From Muribaculaceae bacterium Isolate-037 (Harlan) (GTDB lineage Bacteria > Bacteroidota > Bacteroidia > Bacteroidales > Muribaculaceae), in contig RIAZ01000013.1 of NCBI GenBank assembly GCA_003762615.1, forward strand, positions 1 to 64,000: a DNA stretch of 64,000 nt, in the 5' to 3' direction. Position 1 is the first letter of the stretch, and each line of letters begins with the position of its first letter. A program made the translations under genes and the position numbers. The notes below the pieces were generated by a model that saw only the letters and a list, made by a program, of their open reading frames with translations, made no database searches and was not told the DNA's origin. Of this stretch, positions 43,188 through 54,401 are shown in pieces.

Positions 43188-44579
43188 TCAGACGCAGGGT
43201 ATACTGGGATTTATGATGAAAAGGCGTTCCGTGGCGCGTGTCACGGCAGTGTAGAGCCAGCGGTAGAAATCGCTCCCGATCGCCTCGGGATCTATGGCAC
43301 CCATGTCGACGTAGACGTGTCGCCATTGTCCTCCCTGAGCCTTGTGGCAGGTGACGCAGTAAGCATATTTGGCATGCAGGGCATTATAGAACGGGTCTTC
43401 AAGAGCACCCTTTATCTTATGAGAGAGTTCTCCGTCATACTCCGCCATGACGCGGTTGTAAAAACGTTCCATCTCTTCACGCGGCACTGTCGGACCGTCG
43501 GCGATAAGGCTGCGGAGCATGATTTTGGCTGCCACCGGAGTAGGGGTGTCGGGCAGTTTCAGCTCCACTTCCGCAAACCATCTGCCGTAAGCCTTCTCAT
43601 TCTTACCTACCCATGTCACTTCCGCTGTCTCTCCGTTGGCTATGAAATTCTTCAGCTTGTTGATCTTGCTCCAATAATAATCATTCTTGGCAATCACGAT
43701 GCGGTCGCCTTGCTGGAGTGGCGCGTCGGCATACATTACCATGTTGCGTATTGCGCGGTTGAAATTATTGGCGCGTCGGTTCGAACGTGTGACTATTAGC
43801 GTCTCATCCTGTCCGACGCTGCCCCATGAGTCGGATAGCGAGTCGGCAAGTTCCTGTGATGATATGACCGTCACGTCGGGAAAGTTGCGTGTGTAGAGAC
43901 TGAACTGGCTGCTGTCTTGGTTGCCGAAAAGAAACTTCCGGATGATGGTGGCGTTGTGGAGTATCCCACTCCCTGCCGACTGCCTCACGGGGAGGTCGAG
44001 GGTGAAGAATATCGGGTTCAGTCCAATCTGCCTTAATCGTTCCGGATTCATCGCGGGGCTGTCCGACTGTCCCACCGGGGGAAGCTGTGCGAGATCCCCC
44101 ACTAAAATCATGGCACATCCGGGAGCACCATAGACGTGGCGACACATTTGCTGAAGCAGCGATGAGGAGAAGGATTGACCGTCGGTGACGAGTGAAGCCT
44201 CATCCACTATAAATAAGGAGTAGGCATCCTTATTCTCGGCGAGGAAGAATGTGGTGTTGCTTGGGTTTGTGGAGTCGCCGCGGAAGATACGTTTGTGTAT
44301 GGTCGAAGCCTTGTCGCCTGACATTGCCGCCGCCACTTTCGCAGCTCTTCCCGTCGGGGCGAGAAGGAATGTCTTGACGTTTGACATGCGCAATGCCTTC
44401 ACCGTGGCACCCATCACGGAGGTCTTTCCCGTACCGGCATATCCGTTAAGTACGAATACGTCGCGAGGTCCCCTGTTGATGATAAACGAGGATAGGGCAT
44501 GGATAAGCGCGAGCTGCCGGTCATTTGGCACGAACGCGAGCATCGAGAGGGTCAGGTCGGTGAGTTGCTGTGTGGTCAT
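43188..44579 (-). CDS. RecD-like ATP-dependent DNA helicase
   Basis: This superfamily 1 helicase of the RecD2/exonuclease V alpha type has 463 aa. Motif I NGYAGTGKTS (residues 45-54) is followed by LAPTGRAAKV (Ia) and STIHKRIF. Motif II is VDEASLV (Asp126, Glu127), motif III GDLAQLPPVG, and C-terminal motifs V/VI are TCHKAQGGQW and LYTAVTRATERLFII. It lacks the N-terminal extension of full RecD2. No RecB/RecC partner is nearby, so it acts alone in DNA repair or recombination. Confidence 0.93.
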   Translation of the reverse strand: MTTQQLTDLTLSMLAFVPNDRQLALIHALSSFIINRGPRDVFVLNGYAGTGKTSVMGATVKALRMSNVKTFLLAPTGRAAKVAAAMSGDKASTIHKRIFRGDSTNPSNTTFFLAENKDAYSLFIVDEASLVTDGQSFSSSLLQQMCRHVYGAPGCAMILVGDLAQLPPVGQSDSPAMNPERLRQIGLNPIFFTLDLPVRQSAGSGILHNATIIRKFLFGNQDSSQFSLYTRNFPDVTVISSQELADSLSDSWGSVGQDETLIVTRSNRRANNFNRAIRNMVMYADAPLQQGDRIVIAKNDYYWSKINKLKNFIANGETAEVTWVGKNEKAYGRWFAEVELKLPDTPTPVAAKIMLRSLIADGPTVPREEMERFYNRVMAEYDGELSHKIKGALEDPFYNALHAKYAYCVTCHKAQGGQWRHVYVDMGAIDPEAIGSDFYRWLYTAVTRATERLFIINPSIPCV

Positions 44580-44733
44580 TGGTTTATGGTCAGCTTGTGT
44601 TTTGACTCAAAAATTACGCTAAATTACAAAAAATAAGTCATAGACCATCCCTTTCCGGAGGTAAGTTGATATAAAAGGATGTAAAATTGGTTAAAAAATT
44701 TCGTGGAATATGGATAATATGAGAAATTATTTC

Positions 44734-44741
44734 TAAATTTG
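44734..44741 (+). promoter_or_regulatory. eno promoter -7 element
   Basis: TAAATTTG matches TAnnTTTG and gives a leader of about 115 nt before the enolase ATG. Confidence 0.55.
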
Positions 44742-44826
44742 CAGACGAAAAGGGTATGCCATCCTTTTAGAAGAGCGGCGGCAGTAGGAAAGAAAATAGA
44801 ACGTTGCGGGTCGTCGCTTAAAATAA

Positions 44827-46149
<1,323 letters not shown>

Positions 46150-46176
46150 GTTCCTTCTTACTGCTTGAAAATATGA

Positions 46177-46212
46177 AACTCCCGGCATGGTCGAAACTAT
46201 GCCGGGAGTTTT
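46177..46212. terminator. Bidirectional terminator after eno
   Basis: AACTCCCGGCAT (46177-46188) pairs perfectly with ATGCCGGGAGTT (46199-46210), with A- and T-rich flanks. Confidence 0.9.
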
Positions 46213-46213
46213 A

Positions 46214-47395
46214 TTATGCCTTTGCGGCTGATGTCGATGTATTTTGTGTGGTATCTCCACCTTTGCCGGACGTGGTGGAAACGTATATTGCGGAGAATAC
46301 TCCAAGCGCAATGATCATAATAGCCTGGCAGCTCCACATCACGATGCTGAATGCTGTCCCTTCAGTGTTGGATATGCCAAAAAGCGAGAGAGCGAACATG
46401 ATGGCAAGGTTCCAGGGACCAAGACCGCCGTTGGAGGGTATCGCCATTGACATCGATCCGAATACAAACACCACCAGCCCCGGAATTAGCCCATACGCCA
46501 TGTGGGGGTCGGTGATGAGTTTGTGTGTGAACGGGAATGCGAAGAACACTACATACGTCTGAAGGAAATAGCATACCCATATTGCAATGGTCAGCAGGAG
46601 ATAGAGCCACCATTTCTTCATGGTGAATATCACTTTGAAGCCATCCCATATCCTGTCGAGATTGGTGTCGAGACGTTTCACCCATATCATAGTCTTGCAG
46701 AAATGCAGTATCGCCCATAAGCCGCCGACGACGATGCCGAGACCTATCCATACCACAGGGTCGTCAGTAATGTCGCGCATATCTCTTCCGAGGGAGTATC
46801 TGTTGATGAAATCAGAGATGAAAGGGTGTGCCACCACGAGCGACACGCCCAGCAGCACAAGGATGACCACGAGGTCTGAACCCCGGTCGCCCACATCCGT
46901 GCCGATTACGGTGGAGAGTTGCGTCTTCTCCCTGCGGCTAACAAACACGCACCGCCACGCCTCGCCGAGCTGCGGAAAGACGATGTTGAGGGCATACGCT
47001 CCCCATATCGTGACCCATTCACACACCACCGGCATTCTCTTCACGCCGGCAGCACGAAGCTGAAGACCCCATCTCACTCCACGGATCATGCGCGACAGCA
47101 TGGTCAGAAGCATCATCACTGCAATCCAGCAGAAATTGCATCCATCCTTGACCGTAGTCACTACGTCATGGAAATTGACTTTATGAAACAGCCATATAAG
47201 AAGGCATACCGATATGACGAGTGGAACGACATAGCGCAGTCCTTTCCCCAAGTATTCCCTGACCGCATTCTTGTAGGAATGTCCGGAATCGGAGACGGAT
47301 GTGGTAGAGGGAATGAGGGAGGAGGTATTTGTGGAGACATCGGGAATAGCTCCGGGGGATGTGGAGATGTGAGACGAAGTGTCGTTTGTATTCAT
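46214..47395 (-). CDS. Flippase-like LPG-synthase-TM membrane protein
   Basis: The 393-aa protein begins with a Ser/Thr-rich cytoplasmic segment (residues 1-40). It then has about eight hydrophobic helices of the lysylphosphatidylglycerol synthase TM/YbhN family: MLLTMLSRMIRGVRWGLQLRA, IVFPQLGEAWRCVFVSRRE with the family arginines, and IPSNGGLGPWNLAIMF near the C-terminus. Lacking a synthetase domain, it is more likely a lipid-linked flippase or permease than an LPG synthase. Substrate unknown. Confidence 0.87.
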   Translation of the reverse strand: MNTNDTSSHISTSPGAIPDVSTNTSSLIPSTTSVSDSGHSYKNAVREYLGKGLRYVVPLVISVCLLIWLFHKVNFHDVVTTVKDGCNFCWIAVMMLLTMLSRMIRGVRWGLQLRAAGVKRMPVVCEWVTIWGAYALNIVFPQLGEAWRCVFVSRREKTQLSTVIGTDVGDRGSDLVVILVLLGVSLVVAHPFISDFINRYSLGRDMRDITDDPVVWIGLGIVVGGLWAILHFCKTMIWVKRLDTNLDRIWDGFKVIFTMKKWWLYLLLTIAIWVCYFLQTYVVFFAFPFTHKLITDPHMAYGLIPGLVVFVFGSMSMAIPSNGGLGPWNLAIMFALSLFGISNTEGTAFSIVMWSCQAIMIIALGVFSAIYVSTTSGKGGDTTQNTSTSAAKA

Positions 47396-47542
47396 ATTTC
47401 GTAAATGACTTCAATGAGATGATTTATTGGTGTAGGTACTTACTTGATAAGACCTACTACTTATAACAATACAGGCACGTCAACTTGTTGCTGAATACTC
47501 GCTTTTTTATCCTGTCGCTCTGTGCTTTTTATGCCAATACGG

Positions 47543-47573
47543 TTGGTTGAATGGAATTAATTCGCTAATTTTG
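47543..47573 (+). promoter_or_regulatory. CoA-transferase promoter
   Basis: TTG at 47543-47545, a 20-bp spacer and TAATTTTG (47566-47573) match the Bacteroidota consensus. Confidence 0.65.
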
Positions 47574-47665
47574 CGAATAAAATGCGGAAGAATGTTTATG
47601 GTGTTGCACAACATTGAGAGAGCCGGTCATTTTTCCGCATGTGGAAACAACTAAAAATATACAAA

Positions 47666-49162
47666 ATGAGATTTCCTGTCTTATCACCCCAGGAGGCCGC
47701 ATCGTTGTTTCATAATGGCGACAACGTTGGTCTTTCCGGTTTCACAGCCCCGGGAGCTCCAAAAGTGGTTCCGACTGCGATAGCAGAAATGGCTGAACGT
47801 CTTCACGCTGAAGGAAAAGAATTTAAGATCAACATTTTCTCCGGCGCATCTACAAGCGACCGTTGCGACGGTGTGCTTGCGCGTGCGAATGCTATAGGCA
47901 TGCGTACTCCCTATCAGAATCTTCCTGACCTTCGTAAGCGTATCAATGCTCACGATTGCCACTATTTCGACCTTCATCTTTCGGAACTTGCACAGAAATT
48001 CCGCTATGGATTCTATGGCGAGCTTGACTTTGCCATCATAGAGGTGAGCGACATCAAGGATGACGGTACAGTGGTGGTTGGTATGGGTGTGGGCAACGTG
48101 CCGACTTATGCCAAGTATGCAAAGAAAATCATCATAGAGCTTAACGAGAAACTGCATCATGCTCTTTTCGGATTGCACGACATCTATCTGCCGCTTGATC
48201 CCCCTAACCGCGACGTGATTCCTATCTTCCATCCCAATGACCGTATCGGTTCTCCGGTGCTCAAGCTTGATCCGGAGAAGATTGTAGGCGTCGTGATGAG
48301 CGACTCTTTCGACGGAGTGAAGGCATTCTCCAATCCCGATGAGGTGACAAACAAGATTGGTGCAAACGTCTGCGATTTCCTTATCGGAGAGATGAGGGCA
48401 GGAAGAATACCGTCGTCATTTCTCCCCATACAGAGTGGTGTGGGTAACGTGGCAAATGCTGTGCTTTATGGTCTTGCCGATGCCAAGGAGATTCCTCCCT
48501 TCGCAATGTATACTGAGGTAATTCAGGATGCAGTCATCGATCTCATGAAGAAAGGTCGTTGCAAATTCGGCAGCACAAGCTCACTGACCGTATCCAACGA
48601 GGTGGAGCAGGACGTCATCGACAATATTGAGTTCTTCAAGGAGAAGGTGGTGATCCGTCCGGTGGAAATCTCCAACAATCCGGAGGTAATCCGTCGTCTC
48701 GGTGTAATCGCCATGAACACTGCGCTTGAAGTTGACATCTTTGGTAATGTCAATTCTACACACGTGACAGGCACCCGTATGATGAACGGTATCGGTGGTT
48801 CGGGCGACTTCGCACGTAATGCCTACGTATCTATCTTCTCTTGCCCGTCAATCACCAAGGAGGGTAAAATCTCGAATATCGTGCCGATGGTTTCCCACAT
48901 GGATCATTCTGAGCACTCTGTAGACATAATCGTCACTGACCAGGGTATTGCCGATCTTCGTGGCAAGGATCCTATCCAGCGAGCTAAAGAGGTCATCAAC
49001 CATTGTGCCCATCCGATGTATCGCGAATTGCTGACCGACTATCTCAACATGGGCGGTCCGACAGGTGGACAGACCCCGCACACACTTCGTGCATCGCTTG
49101 CATTCCACACGGAATTCCTCCAGAGCGGTGACATGCGCAACGTCGATCTATCCAAATACTGA
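47666..49162 (+). CDS. Acetyl-CoA hydrolase/succinate CoA-transferase
   Basis: This class I CoA-transferase family enzyme (498 aa) probably exchanges CoA between succinate and acetate or propionate, a step in succinate/propionate fermentation. Family features are GDNVGLSGFTAPGAPKVVP near the start, the likely catalytic glutamate in YTEVIQD (around residue 281), and the CoA-binding glycine loop IGGSGDFARNAY near 375-387. ATG 47666 is chosen over 47639 because it gives the usual N-terminus; both are downstream of the promoter. Substrate preference is inferred from lifestyle. Confidence 0.92.
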   Translation: MRFPVLSPQEAASLFHNGDNVGLSGFTAPGAPKVVPTAIAEMAERLHAEGKEFKINIFSGASTSDRCDGVLARANAIGMRTPYQNLPDLRKRINAHDCHYFDLHLSELAQKFRYGFYGELDFAIIEVSDIKDDGTVVVGMGVGNVPTYAKYAKKIIIELNEKLHHALFGLHDIYLPLDPPNRDVIPIFHPNDRIGSPVLKLDPEKIVGVVMSDSFDGVKAFSNPDEVTNKIGANVCDFLIGEMRAGRIPSSFLPIQSGVGNVANAVLYGLADAKEIPPFAMYTEVIQDAVIDLMKKGRCKFGSTSSLTVSNEVEQDVIDNIEFFKEKVVIRPVEISNNPEVIRRLGVIAMNTALEVDIFGNVNSTHVTGTRMMNGIGGSGDFARNAYVSIFSCPSITKEGKISNIVPMVSHMDHSEHSVDIIVTDQGIADLRGKDPIQRAKEVINHCAHPMYRELLTDYLNMGGPTGGQTPHTLRASLAFHTEFLQSGDMRNVDLSKY

Positions 49163-49180
49163 TTCCGCATAAATAGCCAA

Positions 49181-49341
49181 TAAAATCTCCGTGCTTCCCG
49201 TGTTCCGCGTGGTAAAACAACCGCAGGGAGCACAAAGAGCACAGAGAAATTTTATCATAAATAAAAACTAAACTCGCCGCGTTCTCCGTGCTCCCCGTGG
49301 TGTAATAACCGCAGAGTGCATAGAGAGCGCGGAGTTTTTGT
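49181..49341. repeat. CTCCGTG-type palindromic repeats, two copies
   Basis: Two imperfect hairpins (49181-49254 and 49269-49340) each begin with CTCCGTG or GTTCTCCGTGCTCCCCGTGG, pass through a GGT-aaaac/taat-ACC loop, and return through CAGAG...AGAGCACAGAG-type arms. They are widespread bacterial intergenic repeats, as I recall. They sit between the CoA-transferase and the first duplicated lipoprotein. Confidence 0.75.
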
Positions 49342-49361
49342 ATTAAAATTGGGATAAAATT

Positions 49362-49392
49362 TTTGTGGAAATAATAAAAAGAAGTATTTTTG
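49362..49392 (+). promoter_or_regulatory. Promoter of first duplicated lipoprotein
   Basis: TTTG (49362-49365), a 19-bp spacer and TATTTTTG (49385-49392) match the consensus and give a leader of about 20 nt to ATG 49420. Confidence 0.65.
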
Positions 49393-49419
49393 CGATTGAA
49401 ATATAAAAACTTAGAGATT

Positions 49420-50925
49420 ATGAGGAAATTAAGTTATTTTTGCTTAATCGCTTCCACCTTACTTGCCGGATGTGGGAAGGATGATGTCGTGAAACCGGAG
49501 CCGGAACCTGTCGTAAGGATTGAGAACCGGTCTTATTCTCCAGAAGATGTATATCTTGAAACGACTTACTATTCACATGGCTCTTGGACTGAGCAGGTGG
49601 AAATGCGTCCGTATGATAGACTTGTGGTGACGGCAAATGAAAATAATGAAGGATATATTACTTTTACAACTGATGATTTTGACTTGGAGACAGTGCCGGG
49701 AATCTCCGCTAATGATAAACTTCCGAGATTGTCATTCCTGAAATTTGGTAAAGAGGCTTCCCTACCGGTCACCTTTGTTCCCAATTCCAATAAAGTATTC
49801 AAATATGATGAGAACGGACATGTTGTTGAAGAAAAAACAAGTAGATATTCCTGCGAATGTAAACTTGACACATTAGGTATGAGGATCTCCTTGTCTTTAA
49901 GATTTATTGATGGAAAAGTGAAAGGTACTTTCTATCAATACACCTACCCATTTGATAATAATATATACAATAGTATTGATTGGCATTGGGTATATGATAA
50001 CACTGCCGTAAGTCACAATATCGCAGATATACCTGTCAGAGACAAGGGTCTTCATTATGAATCGTCACCTTTTATTCTAAGTTGGAACAGTTCTCTATAT
50101 CCAGATAATATAAAGGAAGAGATAAGTGCTGAGGATTTCATTCAGACTCTGCTAAACACTCCGTTTCTGTCGGAATCAATCTATGGTTTTGAATCTTCAG
50201 GTGAAAGTCTAATCTCTATCTCGATGTTGATTTGCAGATTATGTTCAGGATTGTATTTTTACGATTCAAGTAGTTCGTCTTTTCATCCCGAAATATCATG
50301 GTATGCGGTTTCGGAGAATCTATGGGATGGCAGTTATCCTTTTGTGGTAGCACCTGAATCGTTTAAGACGAATATGAATGTCTGCGATATAAAGAACTCG
50401 ACGTTTAGGCTATTCATTGATCCACAGGGTCTCTTCAAAATAAGGATTCCGAAGAAAATGTCACCTAATTCTGATGGTATCAGAGTGCCTTCTTATTATG
50501 CTGCTGACACTCCTGCGATGAAGATGCTGGTATATAATCTCATAAAGGCTGTTTCACCGGCAAATGTGAATGGAATCCTTATGAACTATGAATTCTTTGG
50601 TCCGGTGGATAAGAGAAATAAAGCTACAAAGTTCAGAATGACTTTCGCGGATGCGGAGTTGTCAAAATCATTCCTGAAAGCACTGTTGTTGCCCCTATTG
50701 AAGGATGATGGTAATTACAACAGACTGATGGATGCATGGAAGATGGATGAGGCCACCAACCCGTATTTCGACGATTTGAAATATCTGGTGGATAATCTTG
50801 AAGAGATGCTTGATAACACGACAGATATCAAACTTGGTTGGTCATATTCCAAAGGTGCGACAACCGAAGAGTTAAAGTCTCTTGGAATGCAACAATACCA
50901 CTACCTATACCCAAATAATAAATAA
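49420..50925 (+). CDS. Surface lipoprotein, duplicated pair copy 1
   Basis: The 501-aa protein has a lipoprotein signal with lipobox LAGC (Cys18), then a mature region rich in beta structure, Tyr and Asp. I do not recognise a domain family. It is strongly similar along its length to the lipoprotein at 52945-54399 (shared blocks such as GCGK, RIENR-YS-EDVYLET-YYSHGS, RLSFLKFGK, ILMNYEF and GWSYS). The start ATG 49420 follows the promoter; an ORF start at 49390 lies inside it. It is the plus-strand half of a two-gene unit that is present twice in tandem, facing a glycosidase-like gene. Confidence 0.8.
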   Translation: MRKLSYFCLIASTLLAGCGKDDVVKPEPEPVVRIENRSYSPEDVYLETTYYSHGSWTEQVEMRPYDRLVVTANENNEGYITFTTDDFDLETVPGISANDKLPRLSFLKFGKEASLPVTFVPNSNKVFKYDENGHVVEEKTSRYSCECKLDTLGMRISLSLRFIDGKVKGTFYQYTYPFDNNIYNSIDWHWVYDNTAVSHNIADIPVRDKGLHYESSPFILSWNSSLYPDNIKEEISAEDFIQTLLNTPFLSESIYGFESSGESLISISMLICRLCSGLYFYDSSSSSFHPEISWYAVSENLWDGSYPFVVAPESFKTNMNVCDIKNSTFRLFIDPQGLFKIRIPKKMSPNSDGIRVPSYYAADTPAMKMLVYNLIKAVSPANVNGILMNYEFFGPVDKRNKATKFRMTFADAELSKSFLKALLLPLLKDDGNYNRLMDAWKMDEATNPYFDDLKYLVDNLEEMLDNTTDIKLGWSYSKGATTEELKSLGMQQYHYLYPNNK

Positions 50926-50946
50926 TGACCCTTAATAAATAATGAC

Positions 50947-51095
50947 CCTCCCTGTTCTCTGTGCTCCCCGTGGTGAAACAACCACTGAGTACACAGAGAG
51001 CGCGTAGTTTTTTTATTATCACAAAAACAAAAAATCTCTGTAATCTCCGCGCTCCTCGTGGTGAAACAATCGCAGAAAATGCAGAGTGATTTTTT
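50947..51095. repeat. CTCCGTG-type palindromic repeats, two copies
   Basis: Two further hairpins (50947-51013 and 51030-51095) of the same family as at 49181-49341 lie between the convergent lipoprotein and glycosidase-like genes, where they could end both transcripts. Confidence 0.7.
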
Positions 51096-51147
51096 CATAA
51101 AGTAATACAAATCAAAACTTCTGTGAAACACGCTTATAAGGTGCCTG

Positions 51148-52467
51148 TTACATCACTTTGAAAATTAAATAGCCGCCCGGTTGGAGATACGTGTATCCGG
51201 TAGTTTCAGAATCGTCCTCATCCGGATTCGGTTTGGGACTCACCGGGGAGATGCCTATTATAGAATTAGGATCTGAAAATTCGAGTTTGATTTTCTGGAA
51301 ATTAAAAGGATCGTGATTAACGATGACAATGAAGTCATTATCACCATTCTTTAGATGTGACACCATCACCCCTTGTGCCTCTGTCTCCAGAGTCTTTATA
51401 AAGCCGAATGTGGAGGAGAAAGGCTTTGTCCCGGGATAAGTCGTGCCGGCATGTCTGACATCTATGACTTCACAACCATAGAAAACATGATTGAACATTT
51501 TGATTTCACTATTCACGGTCTGCACCCGATACCAAATCTCTGTCTTATTCCCTTGCAGGTCAATCGGAGCTGATGTGTAGTATTCTCCGTAAACTCCATT
51601 ACTGTTCTTGATTGAATAGCGTTGGGAATATGACCAGTAAACAATTCCCTGTGCACCGTATGCCAATGCGGAGAAGGCTTCCCAACGAAGTTCTCCTTCA
51701 GTTGGAATAGGTCGTCCGTTTTTATCAGGACCAAGTACGCATGCCGAAGCAGGATAGCATTTTTCTACATAAGGCATACACAAGGAATAAGTCCAGAAAG
51801 GTCTATTGGCCTTTTTCGCTTTGTCATGAAACATCTGTAGAAATTTGTAGAAGTCTGAGGTTCTTACAATTGTTCTCCCATTATAGTATCTAACTGGATA
51901 GAAATCATAAGACCATAGTACTGGATGAAACATGTTTTGAAAGTAATCCAGATATTCTTCGAGAGTCCCGATGTCTCCCAAGTGATCTTTCCATTCTGAT
52001 GAAGACGGAGTCATATCGACGGCAAGATTGGTATAGACGAGATGTTTGGGGTCAAGTTCCCTGATTTTATCATGAATTGCTTTTAACCATGAAAGTTTTT
52101 CAAACAAAGGTTCATCCATCATTTCATAACCTCCGAGCAAAGGATTGTCTTTGTATTTATTTACAAGATTGCTCATCTGCATCTCATCCTTGTCTTGTTG
52201 ACAAATTATAATCTTTAGGCCGGAATCTTCAGCACGTTCAAAAGTTTTTGCAATGTCAAGATCTCGTTCCTTTTCAGCAGCAATGGAAATTGCATTAAAA
52301 TCACATTGAAAAATCTCTTTGAATCTCGCGGAAGTGAATTGTGCTTCATATTTATCTGTTGGATAATCACGATTATAAGGTGTGACCGGTGATTTGGCGA
52401 GAATCGTTATTGCTCCGGGGGTGGGAGGCGCGACAGGAGATGGGTAGGAACTTGTTGAAATAATCAT
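51148..52467 (-). CDS. TIM-barrel glycosidase-like protein, copy 1, no signal
   Basis: The 439-aa protein looks like a (beta/alpha)8 glycoside-hydrolase-type domain: PGAITILAKSP, FNAISIAAEKERD, GYEMMDEPLF with a DEP motif, FHPVLWSYDFYPV, and EGELRWEAFSALAYGAQGIVYWSY. A C-terminal beta domain ends in a GGYLIF pattern. It is a close paralogue of 54617-55957. That copy has a signal peptide, but this one starts directly at MIISTSSYPS and an in-frame stop lies just upstream, so the signal has been lost or the product is cytoplasmic. I do not assign a GH family number. Confidence 0.75.
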   Translation of the reverse strand: MIISTSSYPSPVAPPTPGAITILAKSPVTPYNRDYPTDKYEAQFTSARFKEIFQCDFNAISIAAEKERDLDIAKTFERAEDSGLKIIICQQDKDEMQMSNLVNKYKDNPLLGGYEMMDEPLFEKLSWLKAIHDKIRELDPKHLVYTNLAVDMTPSSSEWKDHLGDIGTLEEYLDYFQNMFHPVLWSYDFYPVRYYNGRTIVRTSDFYKFLQMFHDKAKKANRPFWTYSLCMPYVEKCYPASACVLGPDKNGRPIPTEGELRWEAFSALAYGAQGIVYWSYSQRYSIKNSNGVYGEYYTSAPIDLQGNKTEIWYRVQTVNSEIKMFNHVFYGCEVIDVRHAGTTYPGTKPFSSTFGFIKTLETEAQGVMVSHLKNGDNDFIVIVNHDPFNFQKIKLEFSDPNSIIGISPVSPKPNPDEDDSETTGYTYLQPGGYLIFKVM

Positions 52468-52944
52468 GTGAGATAAGAGTTAATTGGGTTGATAATAGAT
52501 TGTATAACAAAGAGTGTATTGAATTGGTTTAAATTTATATAGAAATATCAATAGAGATTCTCGGCTCTTTCATTTAAAATTTGTCGCATGGACATAAAAG
52601 AATCCTACTTGACCAAAAAAAATTCGGTTGGAACCAATATGATATGGGTGCCAATACACCGGCAAACTTACAAAGGAAATCTCGCTTCACCATCACCAGA
52701 GGCAGCATAATGAAAGACTTGTCGGTTTTGCCTTCTTCATACCGGATTTCCGCAGGATTGGCAAAGGCAATCACCGACATGAGTTCGGCGACATGATCAT
52801 ATTGATGATTCTTGCGCACATGTAAAAATGTATCGACAAGTTTATTTAAAATTTGTTTAAATACATTAAAAAAAAATAAAGATGAATGTGGATACATATT
52901 TTTAATATGTATTTTTGCGGTTGATTTACAAAAACGTATGAATT
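52468..52944. other. Intergenic region between duplicated units
   Basis: No gene is well supported in these 480 bases. A 107-codon minus-strand frame (52574-52897, containing ELMSVIAFANPAEIRYEEGK) looks somewhat protein-like but matches nothing I know and may be a decayed gene. The right end holds a promoter TATTTTTG (52911-52918) for the next lipoprotein. Confidence 0.45.
52911..52918 (+). promoter_or_regulatory. Promoter -7 of second duplicated lipoprotein
   Basis: TATTTTTG is identical to the -7 element of copy 1 and lies 27 bases before the start codon, so the duplication appears to include the promoter. Confidence 0.6.
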
Positions 52945-54399
52945 ATGAAAACAATTAGTTGTCTTTGCCTGCTTGCTTCCATATTGCTTGCCGGATGTGG
53001 GAAGGAAGATATGGTCAACAAGGATTCTGATCCTGTCTTGAGGATTGAGAACAGGACTTACTCTTCTGAAGATGTTTATCTTGAAACGTCTTATTATTCA
53101 CATGGTTCCGTGATTGATCAGGTTAAAATGCGCCCGCAAGACAAACTTGTGGTGACTGCCAATGAAAACAATGAGGGATATATTACATTTACTTCCGACG
53201 ATTTTGATTTAAGCGATGTCACCGGCATTCCCAAGACAGGCAAACTCCCGAGATTGTCTTTTCTGAAATTTGGGAAAGATGTCTCTATCCCTGCTACCTT
53301 TGTCCCATGTTCAGACAATTCCTTCTCTTGCGATTGTGAACTTGACACTTTGGGGATGCATATTTCGTTATCATTATATTTTATCGAAGGGAAGGTCAGA
53401 GGAAAATATTATCAGTACTCTAAGTCATCCGAGAGTGATTATTTTTATTCCAATATTAATTGGACGATGTATGATGAACCAAACAGTGAAAGTTATAATT
53501 TCATGGATATTCCTATGCGGGATGAAGGTCTTCATTATGCCTCCTTCCCATTCATCATAAGTTGGGATAGCGCGACTTATCCGGATGATATCAGAAGTAA
53601 GATTGCTCCTGTCGATATTCTGCATGCTATTCTCGATACGCCGTTTTTAAGGGGTGACGATTATGGTTTTAATGAATCCGGCGATATACTGTTGTCAATT
53701 TCCACTTTAGCCGGAAGATTATGCTCTGGTCTGTTATTCTATGACTTGCACAATTCTCCTCTTCAAATTAATCCGACAATATCATGGTATTCTAATTTTT
53801 TCAAAAGTTCGGATGGTGTCTATATTGGTTATGGATCATTTGATTCCCAAATGCGTGTTTATGATATTAAGAATACTACTTTCAAAATTTTTATAGATCC
53901 TCAGGGATTGTTCACGATCAACGTGCCAAAGACGCTTACGGTTAACTCTTCTGATGGGTTCAGTGAACTGACATGTTATCCAACTGATACTTTGATGATG
54001 AAAACGTTTGTATATAATTTGATAAGTGCTGTGTCTCCTGCAAATGTGGATGGCATTTTGATGAATTATGAATTTGGCGGACCTGATGACGAGTATGGCA
54101 AGCCGACTAAATTCAAAATGAGTTTTGCTGATCAGAAATTGGCAAAGGCATTCATGAAAGCATTGATGCTCCCGTTGCTGAAAGATAAGGCAAACTACGA
54201 CAGGTTGCTGGAAGCGTGGAGAGCAGATGAGGTTATAGCTCCATATTTTGAAAACCTTAAATATCTGGTCGATAACCTTGAGACACTTCTTGAAAATACA
54301 ACTGAAATAAACTTTGGCTGGTCATATTCAAGAGGTGTGACCATGGAGGAAAACAGTATGTTAGGACTTAGGCAATACGAATGGCTATATCCGGATTAA
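52945..54399 (+). CDS. Surface lipoprotein, duplicated pair copy 2
   Basis: The 484-aa lipoprotein has a signal with lipobox LAGC (Cys18), parallel to copy 1 at 49420. Similarity to copy 1 runs through the whole protein, with an internal shortening of the loop after FVP (residues about 118-125). No domain family is recognised. Given its facing glycosidase-like neighbour, a role in binding or processing a glycan or peptide at the cell surface is possible, but nothing in the sequence shows it. Confidence 0.8.
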   Translation: MKTISCLCLLASILLAGCGKEDMVNKDSDPVLRIENRTYSSEDVYLETSYYSHGSVIDQVKMRPQDKLVVTANENNEGYITFTSDDFDLSDVTGIPKTGKLPRLSFLKFGKDVSIPATFVPCSDNSFSCDCELDTLGMHISLSLYFIEGKVRGKYYQYSKSSESDYFYSNINWTMYDEPNSESYNFMDIPMRDEGLHYASFPFIISWDSATYPDDIRSKIAPVDILHAILDTPFLRGDDYGFNESGDILLSISTLAGRLCSGLLFYDLHNSPLQINPTISWYSNFFKSSDGVYIGYGSFDSQMRVYDIKNTTFKIFIDPQGLFTINVPKTLTVNSSDGFSELTCYPTDTLMMKTFVYNLISAVSPANVDGILMNYEFGGPDDEYGKPTKFKMSFADQKLAKAFMKALMLPLLKDKANYDRLLEAWRADEVIAPYFENLKYLVDNLETLLENTTEINFGWSYSRGVTMEENSMLGLRQYEWLYPD

Positions 54400-54401
54400 G
54401 A

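Noticed and set aside
52574..52897. 107-codon minus-strand ORF between duplicated units
   Set aside because: Some protein-like stretches but no recognisable family, no promoter and high AT; kept only as a possible decayed gene in the intergenic entry.
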